13,188 bases of DNA. It comes from CAZJJY01 sp964546445. GTDB lineage: Bacteria; Patescibacteriota; Microgenomatia; PFEM01; JAPLYW01. Below the pieces are notes generated by a model. The model saw nothing but the letters and a program-made list of their open reading frames with translations, was not told the origin of the DNA and did not search any database. Location of the stretch: positions 1-13,188 of the forward strand of contig CAZJJY010000016.1 in NCBI GenBank assembly GCA_964546445.1, in the 5' to 3' direction. Below are positions 1 through 6,064 of the stretch, in pieces (the first letter of the stretch is position 1; each line of letters opens with the position of its first letter). The position numbers were made by a program, and so were the translations under genes.

Positions 1-149
1 TGCCCAACTATGGGTAATCCACCTAGCCAATTAAGAATCATTCCAAATAGAGTAAAGAAAAGAGCAAAACCAAGAGTTGCCCCAATGGCCCAGAATAACC
101 CGGCAGAAAAATATTTGGCGAAATGTTTACTGTATCTTTTTGTTTTCAT
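1..149 (-). CDS. Small membrane protein, N-terminal part (DUF5665-like), cut by the window edge
   Basis: An ATG at 149-147 opens a frame that runs off the left edge, giving 49 residues. It begins MKTKRYSKHFAKYF and continues into a hydrophobic segment from about residue 17 to 42 (GLFWAIGATLGFALFF...), then a short turn containing NWLGGLPIVG. A basic start, a G-x-x-x-A-x-G-A-T helix and a P-[IL]-[VI]-G turn resemble my memory of DUF5665 proteins, small membrane proteins of unknown function. That family call is tentative. The gene starts only 9 bases after the 3' end of tRNA-Val with no Shine-Dalgarno sequence, so it is probably carried on the tRNA precursor transcript. Confidence 0.6.
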   Translation of the reverse strand, partial: MKTKRYSKHFAKYFSAGLFWAIGATLGFALFFTLFGMILNWLGGLPIVG

Positions 150-158
150 AAAAATTAG

Positions 159-232
159 TGGGTGGTACAGGAGTCGAACCTGTGACCTCCACAATGTCAA
201 TGTGACGCTCTAACCAGCTGAGCTAACCACCC
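159..232 (-). tRNA. tRNA-Val (anticodon GAC)
   Basis: The reverse strand folds into a full cloverleaf. The acceptor stem is GGGTGGT (232-226) with ACCACCC (166-160), the D arm is GCTC...GAGC, and the anticodon stem TCACA/TGTGG encloses loop TTGACAT. The T arm contains GGTTCGACTCC. Anticodon GAC reads Val GUC codons. The discriminator base is A (159) and the next bases are CTA, so CCA is not encoded and must be added after processing. Confidence 0.95.
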
Positions 233-243
233 TTCCTATAAAT

Positions 244-272
244 ATTGTACTAAAAAGAAAAAACTTAAGCAA
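244..272 (-). promoter_or_regulatory. Promoter of tRNA-Val and the downstream membrane protein gene
   Basis: TTGCTT (272-267), a 17-base spacer and TACAAT (249-244) lie 11 bases before the tRNA 5' end. The -35 box sits just past the stop codon of the preceding gene. Confidence 0.6.
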
Positions 273-274
273 GA

Positions 275-772
275 TTATCCAACCGAAGTAGCAGCATATC
301 TTTCTCCAGACATCGACCATTGAGTTCCAGTTTTTTTGAAAGAAGACCAATAGTTTTTCTTGGATGTTCTTCCATTGAAAACTTCTAGCCAGCTGTTGGT
401 TTCTTCAACTGTTTTCCTTAATAAGATAAGATTCTCTTTAATCTTTTCAAAGAAATTAATATGATAAGTACCTATAGCTACGGGAGCTTGTTCAATAGTT
501 TTATCAATCTCTTTGTCTAAATTTTTAAGACCTTTTTTAAGAGTTTTGATTTCCTCTAATATCTCTTTTATTTTTGTTTTTTCTTCTTGGTCTTTTTGAG
601 TGTAAATAAGCTTTTCTTGGCTTTTTACAAATTGAAGTTGTTCAAGCTTTTCTTGAACTTCTTTAGAATTCTCTTTCAAAGGATCCAAATGATTGTCGCC
701 TTCATTGCGAATAATCTCTAGGATGCTTTGATTGAATGCTCCCCCACTCTTTTTTTGAGTTTTATCAGTCAT
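275..772 (-). CDS. DUF5660-like coiled-coil protein of unknown function
   Basis: 165 residues, with no signal peptide or membrane segment, so probably cytoplasmic. Residues about 30-95 are a highly charged K/E-rich coiled coil (KENSKEVQEKLEQLQ, then EEIKTLKKGLKNLDKEID). The C-terminal 70 residues look like a separate conserved domain: APVAIGTYHINFFEKI, then SWLEVFNGR..KKNYWSSFKK, ending in GERYAATSVG. This layout matches my memory of the patescibacterial DUF5660 family, which has no known function. The start ATG has no Shine-Dalgarno sequence and is served by a promoter inside the end of the trigger factor gene. Coding status is secure. The family name is from memory. Confidence 0.8.
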   Translation of the reverse strand: MTDKTQKKSGGAFNQSILEIIRNEGDNHLDPLKENSKEVQEKLEQLQFVKSQEKLIYTQKDQEEKTKIKEILEEIKTLKKGLKNLDKEIDKTIEQAPVAIGTYHINFFEKIKENLILLRKTVEETNSWLEVFNGRTSKKNYWSSFKKTGTQWSMSGERYAATSVG

Positions 773-793
773 GTTGAGAGGCAGGTCGTTGTT

Positions 794-822
794 AATATAT
801 TACAATTTAGAGAAATTGTCAA
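794..822 (-). promoter_or_regulatory. Promoter of the DUF5660-like gene
   Basis: A consensus TTGACA (822-817), 17-base spacer and TATATT (799-794). The -35 box lies in the last codons of the trigger factor gene and its stop codon is in the spacer. The start codon is 21 bases after the -10 box, so the leader is about 15 bases and lacks a Shine-Dalgarno sequence. Confidence 0.65.
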
Positions 823-1654
823 TGACCTGTCGTTTCCTCAAAATTTGCCTAATATAGGCCTTTTGAGCTTCATTTTTAAATGACTCTTGGGTTTCTTTTT
901 CAGGGATAGATTTGATCATTTGCTCTACTTGATCATCAGTTACTTTTATTTTCTCTTCGTCAGCAATTTTGGATAAGATCAGTTCTAGTTTGATAGTTTG
1001 TGCAGCTTGATTTTGATATTCTTTTTTAATCTGGTCAGATGTTTTTCCAGAAGAAGCTAAATATTGTTCTAACGTTAGCCCTAATTGATTGGTCTGGTCA
1101 ATTAACTTGGAAAGCATTTTATTGGCTTCTTCTTGGATTAAAATTTCAGGAACTTTAAATTTAATTGATTCAATTAATGTTTTAAAAATTTTATCAAGCT
1201 TTTTTGTTTCTGTTTCTTGTGTTTGTTTTTCTTTATCTTCACCAGGAACCCAGATTTTATCTGAGGCCAACACCTTTTTTATTTCCTCTTTGTATTTACC
1301 TAATTTTATCTCTGGAATTTCGCAAGTAGTTGCTTTAATTTGCCAGTCTTTGTTTTCTTCTAAAGAAACGACACTTATTTGAGGATTAACAATCGGTTTA
1401 AGTTTATGTTCTTTGACGGCTTCTAAATAAAGATCAGGAATGATTTCTTTTAATATTTCCTGGTAGACAGTTGTTTTATTAAGTTGTTTTTCAGCCATTT
1501 TTACAGGAGCCTTACCTTTTCTAAAGCCTTTAACGTCAATAACCTTGGCAAGTTGTTCTAATTTTTTCTGATAGGCCGTTAAAACCCTTTTCCAAGGGAT
1601 ATTAATGGTGATTTCGATTGTCCCATCGGGAAGTTTATTTAAAGCTGATATCAT
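800..1654 (-). CDS. tig: Trigger factor-like chaperone lacking the FKBP (PPIase) domain
   Basis: 284 residues against about 430 for a typical trigger factor. Residues 1-125 form the ribosome-binding domain: LPDGTIEITINIPW leads into the signature GFRKGKAP at 43-50, which in the family docks on ribosomal protein L23 near the tunnel exit. Where the FKBP domain would normally follow there is only a charged linker (about 126-155, rich in K, E, Q and T). Residues 156-284 are the helical, substrate-cradling C-terminal domain (SIKFKVPEILIQEEANKML and onward). It should bind nascent chains without prolyl isomerase activity. The start has a GGAGGT Shine-Dalgarno sequence 5 bases upstream. The ATG overlaps the stop of a small upstream ORF (ATGA), implying translational coupling. 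Confidence in the family is high. Confidence 0.9.
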   Translation of the reverse strand: MISALNKLPDGTIEITINIPWKRVLTAYQKKLEQLAKVIDVKGFRKGKAPVKMAEKQLNKTTVYQEILKEIIPDLYLEAVKEHKLKPIVNPQISVVSLEENKDWQIKATTCEIPEIKLGKYKEEIKKVLASDKIWVPGEDKEKQTQETETKKLDKIFKTLIESIKFKVPEILIQEEANKMLSKLIDQTNQLGLTLEQYLASSGKTSDQIKKEYQNQAAQTIKLELILSKIADEEKIKVTDDQVEQMIKSIPEKETQESFKNEAQKAYIRQILRKRQVIDNFSKL

Positions 1655-1785
1655 CTATGACCTCCAAGACTTCTTGTTCTTTGTGAGGTAGTCTGATTTT
1701 TAAAAGAAAAACTTTTCGGTTTTTTCTCAAAACTTTGAAAAATTTCCTTTTTAGACTTTGATGAATTAACAATTTTTTTATTCAT
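1651..1785 (-). CDS. Small basic protein, 44 aa, translationally coupled to trigger factor
   Basis: An ATG at 1785-1783 opens 44 codons ending in TGA at 1653-1651, which overlaps the trigger factor ATG (1654-1652) as ATGA. The product begins MNKKIVNSSKSKKEIF, contains EKKPKSFSFK and ends RTRSLGGHR. It is very basic and polar, has no membrane segment, and has about 17 Lys/Arg against few acidic residues. The trigger factor Shine-Dalgarno sequence lies inside its last codons, so translating it would deliver ribosomes to tig. A good promoter with an extended -10 box sits 11 bases before its ATG. It could be a real ribosome- or RNA-associated peptide, or a leader ORF whose role is only coupling. 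I do not recognise a family. Confidence 0.6.
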   Translation of the reverse strand: MNKKIVNSSKSKKEIFQSFEKKPKSFSFKNQTTSQRTRSLGGHR

Positions 1786-1796
1786 AAGTTAAACCT

Positions 1797-1825
1797 ATTA
1801 TAACAGAAATAATTACTTGTGAAAA
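1797..1825 (-). promoter_or_regulatory. Promoter of the small ORF and trigger factor
   Basis: TTTTCA (1825-1820), 17-base spacer, TATAAT (1802-1797), with TGT directly before it as an extended -10 element. The small-ORF ATG is 11 bases downstream, so the predicted leader is only about 4-5 bases. Confidence 0.65.
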
Positions 1826-1856
1826 GTAAGAAATAGAGAGGCTTTCAATAAAAAGG

Positions 1857-2102
1857 CTATTTCTTTTTACTGGAAGTTTTTAGAAAAAGTTTTTTCCATA
1901 ACTTTTCCTCTTTTTGAAAGAAAAGTAGATAAACAATTTCCAGAATACCAAGAAGGTTAATGATTAAGATGGCGATATACCAAATTTTTTGTTTGTTTTG
2001 GGCAGCTCGCCACAAAGCCCAACCCTTCCAAGCAAGACCCCAGAGTAAAATAAAAATGAAACGAGGATCGTTGATATTCAAGATTTGATTAATATTTTCC
2101 AC
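1857..2102 (-). CDS. DUF5652 family two-pass membrane protein
   Basis: 81 residues starting with GTG. Two hydrophobic helices are visible, about residues 15-32 and 41-62, separated by the motif WKGWALWRAAQNKQKIWY. They are followed by a lysine-rich cytoplasmic tail (KEEKLWKKLFLK...KKK). The W-K-G-x-A-L-W-x-A-A signature followed by an N-x-L-G-x-[LI]-E-I-x-Y helix is that of DUF5652, a small membrane family common in Patescibacteria with no known function. An AGGAGG Shine-Dalgarno sequence lies 11 bases upstream, within the final codons of the preceding gene, so it is the last gene of that unit. Confidence 0.85.
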   Translation of the reverse strand: MENINQILNINDPRFIFILLWGLAWKGWALWRAAQNKQKIWYIAILIINLLGILEIVYLLFFQKEEKLWKKLFLKTSSKKK

Positions 2103-2108
2103 TTTTTT

Positions 2109-2435
2109 TTATTCCTCCTCTATTGTTTTTTCAATCTCATCTAATTCTTTGTCAATATCAGTAAAATCAGTAGTTTGTAAATCATATTCTATATCTTCTA
2201 TTTCATCGCTTTCTGATTGCTGATCTAGTTTTTGGGTAGCTTCATCTGTTTCTTCTTGTTGAATTTCTTTAGTTATTTCTTCTTGTGGAGGTGTTATCTG
2301 CACTTTTTGGTTTTGTTTGGCCTGGTTTAAATTTTGATTATTCATCCATAAAAAAGTAATTGTCCCCAAAGAGAAAACAGCAACGACAACAAAAATATAC
2401 CAGAATCTTTCTAAAAAATTTTCTTTTTCTTCCAT
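2109..2435 (-). CDS. Single-pass membrane protein with acidic C-terminal tail (module B)
   Basis: 108 residues. A short N-terminal segment (MEEKENFLERFW) precedes one transmembrane helix at about 12-31 (YIFVVVAVFSLGTITFLW). A Q/E/T-rich linker and a strongly acidic helical tail follow, the tail containing IEDIEYDLQTTDF and DIDKELDEIEKTIEEE. It starts one base after the stop of the secreted protein upstream, with a GAGGAG Shine-Dalgarno sequence in that gene's last codons. The tail shares the core I-E-x-D-L-x-x-x-D with the membrane protein at 3034-3366, so the two look like diverged copies. Function is unknown. An anchor or partner for the secreted protein before it is an inference. Confidence 0.75.
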   Translation of the reverse strand: MEEKENFLERFWYIFVVVAVFSLGTITFLWMNNQNLNQAKQNQKVQITPPQEEITKEIQQEETDEATQKLDQQSESDEIEDIEYDLQTTDFTDIDKELDEIEKTIEEE

Positions 2436-2436
2436 T

Positions 2437-2988
2437 TTAATCTCCTCTTAGTGATTTTAATTCTTTAATAATTTCGATTAAGTCTTGATGAATAGTAATG
2501 ATATCATTTTTGATTTCTTTAACTAACTCTTTCAATTCTGGTAAAATTTCTCTAGGGTTTTCGCTGTTATTCATTTCTTCAAGCTTCTCTTGTGATTGAG
2601 GCATTAGCTCACTTGTGATTTTATCAAAATTAATTTTTAAATCCTCGATTTTTTCTTTTATATCACTTGAATTTATCTGTTCATTTTCTTCCTCGATTTT
2701 TTCCATTCTAGACTCAATTCTGCCTAGGATAATCCCTAGTCTTTCTGTAGCAGTAAAAAGTCTGTTCATCATCTTATAGTAGCGGTTTTTAATAATATTT
2801 CTTTTTTGTTCAGTTAAGCGGGCTGTGCGCGTAGCTGTTTGTTCTTGTATATTAGATTGGACAGTTTCTTGCGTCGTTTCGGTCTTTCTTACTTGAGTAG
2901 CTGTTGGATCATCATTTTGAGCCAAGACAGGAATAGCAAGGAAAAACATTAAAGGGAGGATGATGACAGTTGTAAAGATATTTTTCAT
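2437..2988 (-). CDS. Secreted coiled-coil protein of unknown function (module B)
   Basis: 183 residues. A clear signal peptide (MKNIFTTVIILPLMFFLAIPVLA, cleavage likely after ALA-type residues near 23) is followed by a T/Q-rich stretch. A long helical, coiled-coil region then runs from about 60 to the end, with RYYKMMNRLFTATERL, LGRIESRMEKIEEE and a terminal DLIEIIKELKSLRG. Similar proteins, with a mid-region N-R-L-x-x-A-x-E-R-L and a C-terminal helix, recur in Patescibacteria in my memory, but I know no function. It has its own promoter 12 bases upstream and begins the second of two matching gene pairs. An extracellular or wall-associated location is inferred from the signal peptide. Confidence 0.75.
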   Translation of the reverse strand: MKNIFTTVIILPLMFFLAIPVLAQNDDPTATQVRKTETTQETVQSNIQEQTATRTARLTEQKRNIIKNRYYKMMNRLFTATERLGIILGRIESRMEKIEEENEQINSSDIKEKIEDLKINFDKITSELMPQSQEKLEEMNNSENPREILPELKELVKEIKNDIITIHQDLIEIIKELKSLRGD

Positions 2989-3000
2989 AATCTAGTTATA

Positions 3001-3030
3001 ATAGTAGGTCATTTTTTTAGGTACTGTCAA
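3001..3030 (-). promoter_or_regulatory. Internal promoter before module B
   Basis: TTGACA (3030-3025), 18-base spacer, TACTAT (3006-3001). It lies between the two secreted/membrane modules, 12 bases before the start codon of the second, and predicts a leader of about 5-6 bases. Confidence 0.55.
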
Positions 3031-3033
3031 TAG

Positions 3034-3366
3034 CTAGTCTTCCATTTCAAATTTAATGTCCATATCAAGTAAGGGAGGGTTTAAACTAGCCTCCTTTAAG
3101 TCAGTTTCTTGAAGTTGTTTGTCAATTTCTTTTAAATCTTTTTCTATTTTTAAAATAATTAAATCATCAGCGTATGGTGAAGGATTACTGATTTCTTGAA
3201 TTGCTTCAGGGGTAGGAGTTACAAGCTCTTCAATATTTTTTTCTAAAAGATCAATTTTAGTTTGTTTAAAACCAAACAAAATAGCAATTATAAGTAGAGC
3301 TATTAACGTTGCTCCAAAAATACTACTGAAAATAATTAGAAATTTTTTACTTATTTTTATTCTCAT
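3034..3366 (-). CDS. Single-pass membrane protein with acidic C-terminal tail (module A)
   Basis: 110 residues. A basic N-terminus (MRIKISKKF) precedes one transmembrane helix at about 9-33 (IIFSSIFGATLIALLIIAIL). A proline/glutamate linker (ELVTPTPEAIQE) and a charged helix containing LKIEKDLKEIDKQLQETDL follow. It starts one base after the stop of the secreted protein at 3368-4171, and the junction reads GATTAAAATG, the same ten bases as at the 2437/2435 junction. No Shine-Dalgarno sequence is visible, so translation probably depends on coupling. The protein resembles 2109-2435 in layout and in the I-E-x-D-L-x-x-x-D motif. No function is recognised. Confidence 0.75.
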   Translation of the reverse strand: MRIKISKKFLIIFSSIFGATLIALLIIAILFGFKQTKIDLLEKNIEELVTPTPEAIQEISNPSPYADDLIILKIEKDLKEIDKQLQETDLKEASLNPPLLDMDIKFEMED

Positions 3367-3367
3367 T

Positions 3368-4171
3368 TTAATCAGCTGTTTTGATTTCTCTCATAACTTC
3401 TTGCAATTGGTTACTAGACTCTTTTAGATATTGATGTGATTGCTCAAAAAGATATTGAGCTTCATTATAATCTTTGTTTTTATATTTATCAGTTGTCTTT
3501 ATTTGAGACAAAGTCTGTTGAGCTTCAAATTCTTTTTCTTGGCTTTTTAGAAGACGACTTTCAGCTTCAATCAACCAACGTTCTGCTTTTATTGTTTGTT
3601 TATCTCCTTTTTGTCTTATTTCCCCTAATTTTTCTTTTAAGAGAGTTACTTGTTTATTTATTTTATTTCTAAAATTGATTTCCTTACTAGCAAAAATACT
3701 CCCCAAGGTTTGATAACTTAAGGTTTCTGTTATTTTATAGCTTTCTTTGTTTTCTTGAGCTAATTTTATTAAATCTTCTAAATTATCAGCGGCATTAATG
3801 CTGTTTTGGTGAGTCGAATACAAAGCAATGTTTTCATCTAGCTTAAGATAGATGATACTTTTTTCATAATTAGAAATCCCCGTTGTTTCTGATAGTTTTA
3901 ACCTTATAGCAGCAAGATAAGTATGAATTACTTCATCTTCATTAAGAAGCATTTTTGCAGTTTTTTCTTTAGCGGTATTTTTACTGGTGAGGGTTTTATA
4001 GCTCAGGTAAGCTTCTTTAGCGGTTACATATTCATCGTGTGATTCCCTATATTTATTGAAATTAAAAAGATAATCTTCATAAGCTTTTTTGAAATTAAAT
4101 TCTTGTGCATAAGCGAAAGAAAAAGTGAAGAAAAAAAGAATGGTAACAAAAAAAATGAGCAGTTTCTTCAT
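3368..4171 (-). CDS. Secreted helical protein of unknown function (module A)
   Basis: 267 residues. The signal peptide (MKKLLIFFVTILFFFTFSFAYAQ, cleavage near AYA-Q) is followed by an almost wholly helical mature protein. An aromatic-rich first section (FNFKKAYEDYLFNFNKYRE, then AKEAYLSYKTLTSKNTA) is followed by TYLAAIRLKLSET and a long coiled coil, INFRNKINKQVTLLKEKLGE onward. There are no cysteines or catalytic motifs. It follows the MacB-like permease with a gap of 36 bases but has its own promoter, and it is followed after one base by a membrane protein. A structural or adaptor role outside the membrane, perhaps beside the exporter, is conceivable but not shown by the sequence. Confidence 0.75.
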   Translation of the reverse strand: MKKLLIFFVTILFFFTFSFAYAQEFNFKKAYEDYLFNFNKYRESHDEYVTAKEAYLSYKTLTSKNTAKEKTAKMLLNEDEVIHTYLAAIRLKLSETTGISNYEKSIIYLKLDENIALYSTHQNSINAADNLEDLIKLAQENKESYKITETLSYQTLGSIFASKEINFRNKINKQVTLLKEKLGEIRQKGDKQTIKAERWLIEAESRLLKSQEKEFEAQQTLSQIKTTDKYKNKDYNEAQYLFEQSHQYLKESSNQLQEVMREIKTAD

Positions 4172-4177
4172 GATTTC

Positions 4178-4206
4178 ATTTTATCTTTTAAAATTTTGTT
4201 TGTCTA
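4178..4206 (-). promoter_or_regulatory. Promoter of module A
   Basis: TAGACA (4206-4201), 17-base spacer, TAAAAT (4183-4178). The -35 box begins just past the permease stop codon. The start codon is 6 bases after the -10 box, so the transcript would be essentially leaderless. Confidence 0.6.
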
Positions 4207-4207
4207 C

Positions 4208-5416
4208 TTATTCGTAACGTAAAGCTTGAATAGGATTAAGTTTAGCTGCTTTTCCGGCAGGAACCACTCCAAAGATAACTCCAATCATGACAGAGACAAA
4301 AAATGCTAGTAAGATTGACCAGAAAGTTATAACGGCTGGAAAGAATTGATTTATTAGAAGGGTGCCTAAAACTCCAATAGTAATTCCTGTCAGTCCCCCA
4401 CCAACAGAGAGAACAATAGATTCAATTAGGAATTGGGTAAGAATTATTTTAGGAGTTGCTCCGAGAGCTTTTCTTAAACCAATTTCCTTTGTTCTTTCGG
4501 TGATAGAAACTAACATAATATTCATGATTCCAATTCCTCCAACAATCAAGGATATGGCAGCAATTCCAGACAGGGCAATGGTTAAAGCACCAAGAATTTG
4601 TGAGACAACAGATAAAAGACTCTCTGTATCAATAACGGAAAAATCGTCATCATCAAGAGTTCTTAACATTATTTTTTCGGCCTCTATTTTAGCTTGTTCA
4701 ATTGAATCTTGATCATTGGCTTGGAGCCAAAATCCATGAATATTTTCCATATCAAAAGTACTTAAAGCGGTAGTCACAGGAATAAAAATTTGATTATCAG
4801 TATCAACACTACCGATAGATCCTTGAGGGCCCAAGACTCCTAAAACGGTAAATCTGTTTTCAGAAATAGTAACTTTTTTGCCGACAGGATCACTTTCATC
4901 GAAAAGTTTTTCAGCAACACTTTTTCCTAAAATGACAACTTTTTTAGCTGCTTCTTGCTGAGAAAGAGTAAAGAAGCTCCCAATTTCTGGGTATTCATCT
5001 CTAATATCTGGATATTCATAACTAACTCCAGCCGCTTGGGTGATTTTGCTCTTCCCTTTATAAGAAACGGTGGCACTATTTTCTGTATAAGCCATAACTC
5101 TTTTGATACTGGTACTTCTTTGTTTTAATTGCTTTCCTTGAGCAATGGTTAATCTAGAAGCGGCCATTCCTGCTCCTTGGATACCTCCGCCTTCTCCTCC
5201 AGGATCAAATTCACCAGGCATGATATATAAAATATTAGAACCAATACTTTCAAGTTGAGAAGTAATGTAAACTTTTAAACCTGAACCAATGGAGATAAGA
5301 AGAATAACAGAGGTTACTCCAATAATTACTCCAAGCATAGTTAATAAAGAACGCATCCTATTTGCTTTAAGAGTAATAAAAGCTAGTTTTAATGTTTCAA
5401 ACAATTTCTCCATCAT
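4208..5416 (-). CDS. MacB-type ABC transporter permease (FtsX/MacB fold)
   Basis: 402 residues. One N-terminal transmembrane helix (about 24-46, MRSLLTMLGVIIGVTSVILL) is followed by a large extracytoplasmic MacB periplasmic-core-like domain (about 47-265). Three C-terminal helices carry the FtsX-type signature: IGGIGIMNIM-like VGGIGIMNIMLVSITERTKE, then IGLRKALGAT. The protein ends in KLNPIQALRYE, the usual end of this family. Such permeases lack a conventional transport channel and use ATP hydrolysis to transmit motion across the membrane. Its start overlaps the ATPase gene by 20 bases (ATGATGGAG), indicating coupled translation, and the adaptor lies upstream. The set is a MacAB-like exporter. 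The substrate cannot be read from the sequence. Confidence 0.92.
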   Translation of the reverse strand: MMEKLFETLKLAFITLKANRMRSLLTMLGVIIGVTSVILLISIGSGLKVYITSQLESIGSNILYIMPGEFDPGGEGGGIQGAGMAASRLTIAQGKQLKQRSTSIKRVMAYTENSATVSYKGKSKITQAAGVSYEYPDIRDEYPEIGSFFTLSQQEAAKKVVILGKSVAEKLFDESDPVGKKVTISENRFTVLGVLGPQGSIGSVDTDNQIFIPVTTALSTFDMENIHGFWLQANDQDSIEQAKIEAEKIMLRTLDDDDFSVIDTESLLSVVSQILGALTIALSGIAAISLIVGGIGIMNIMLVSITERTKEIGLRKALGATPKIILTQFLIESIVLSVGGGLTGITIGVLGTLLINQFFPAVITFWSILLAFFVSVMIGVIFGVVPAGKAAKLNPIQALRYE

Positions 5417-6062
5417 AAATTTTGATTATCTTTTTGGCGATTTGAGCTATTTTTTCATCGTGAGTGACCAAGACAATAGTGTTTCCATCCCTATTCAGTT
5501 TTTTAAAAACTTTAATTATTTCTTTTCCAGTTTTAGAGTCTAAGTTTCCTGTTGGCTCGTCGGCTAAGATAATGCTTGGTTTATTGACTAAAGCACGAGC
5601 GATGGCAGTTCTTTGTTGTTCTCCTCCTGAAAGTTGGTTAGGAAAATGAGTGATTCTTTCTTTAAGTCCTAGCAATTCGAGAGCTTTTTTAGACCTTTCT
5701 TGTCTCTCCTCTATATCAACTCCAGCATAAATTAATGGAAGTTGGACATTGTCTAAGGCTGTAGTTCTTGGGATAAGATTGAAACTCTGAAAAACGAAAC
5801 CAATTTTTTTGTTTCTTATTTGAGCAAGTTCTCCTTCAGAGAGTTTGGAGACATCTTTGTTTTCGAAAATAACTTTTCCTGAAGTTGGGACATCTAAACA
5901 ACCAGCAATGTGCATCAGGGTTGATTTACCGCTTCCAGAAGGACCCATGAGGGCGATAAAATCACCTTTTTTTATTTCTAAATTAATTTTTTTTAGAACA
6001 GTAACCGAGTGAGAATCAGTGCCATATGTTTTAGAAACATTACTTAACTGAAGAATTTTCAT
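5397..6062 (-). CDS. ABC transporter ATP-binding protein, MacB/LolD type
   Basis: 221 residues with all ABC motifs: Walker A GPSGSGKST at 40-48, Q-loop glutamine at about 92 (FVFQSFNLIPR), signature LSGGEQQR at 144-151, Walker B IILADEP at 164-170 with the catalytic Glu, D-loop NLDS, and the switch histidine at 201 (VTHD). The IPRTTALDNVQLPLIYAG stretch is typical of the LolD/MacB/FtsE-like class that partners FtsX-fold permeases. It starts 2 bases after the adaptor stop and overlaps the permease by 20 bases. In classical MacB this domain is fused to the permease. Here, as in many Gram-positive and candidate-phylum genomes, it is separate. Confidence 0.95.
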   Translation of the reverse strand: MKILQLSNVSKTYGTDSHSVTVLKKINLEIKKGDFIALMGPSGSGKSTLMHIAGCLDVPTSGKVIFENKDVSKLSEGELAQIRNKKIGFVFQSFNLIPRTTALDNVQLPLIYAGVDIEERQERSKKALELLGLKERITHFPNQLSGGEQQRTAIARALVNKPSIILADEPTGNLDSKTGKEIIKVFKKLNRDGNTIVLVTHDEKIAQIAKKIIKIYDGEIV

Positions 6063-6064
6063 TT

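Noticed and set aside
10..213. Plus-strand 67-residue open frame at the left edge.
   Set aside because: It runs across the tRNA-Val gene and antisense to the membrane protein gene.
1836..1865. AAATAG...CTATTT inverted repeat after the DUF5652 gene as a terminator.
   Set aside because: Only 6 A/T-rich pairs with a loop of about 20 bases and no clear T-run after it on the minus strand.
1089..5649. Plus-strand open frames opposite the trigger factor, secreted proteins, permease and ATPase (for example 1089-1382, 3436-3672, 4362-4712, 5464-5649).
   Set aside because: They are antisense to genes with clear family motifs, show no family features or Shine-Dalgarno sequences, and arise from low-complexity A/T-rich codons.
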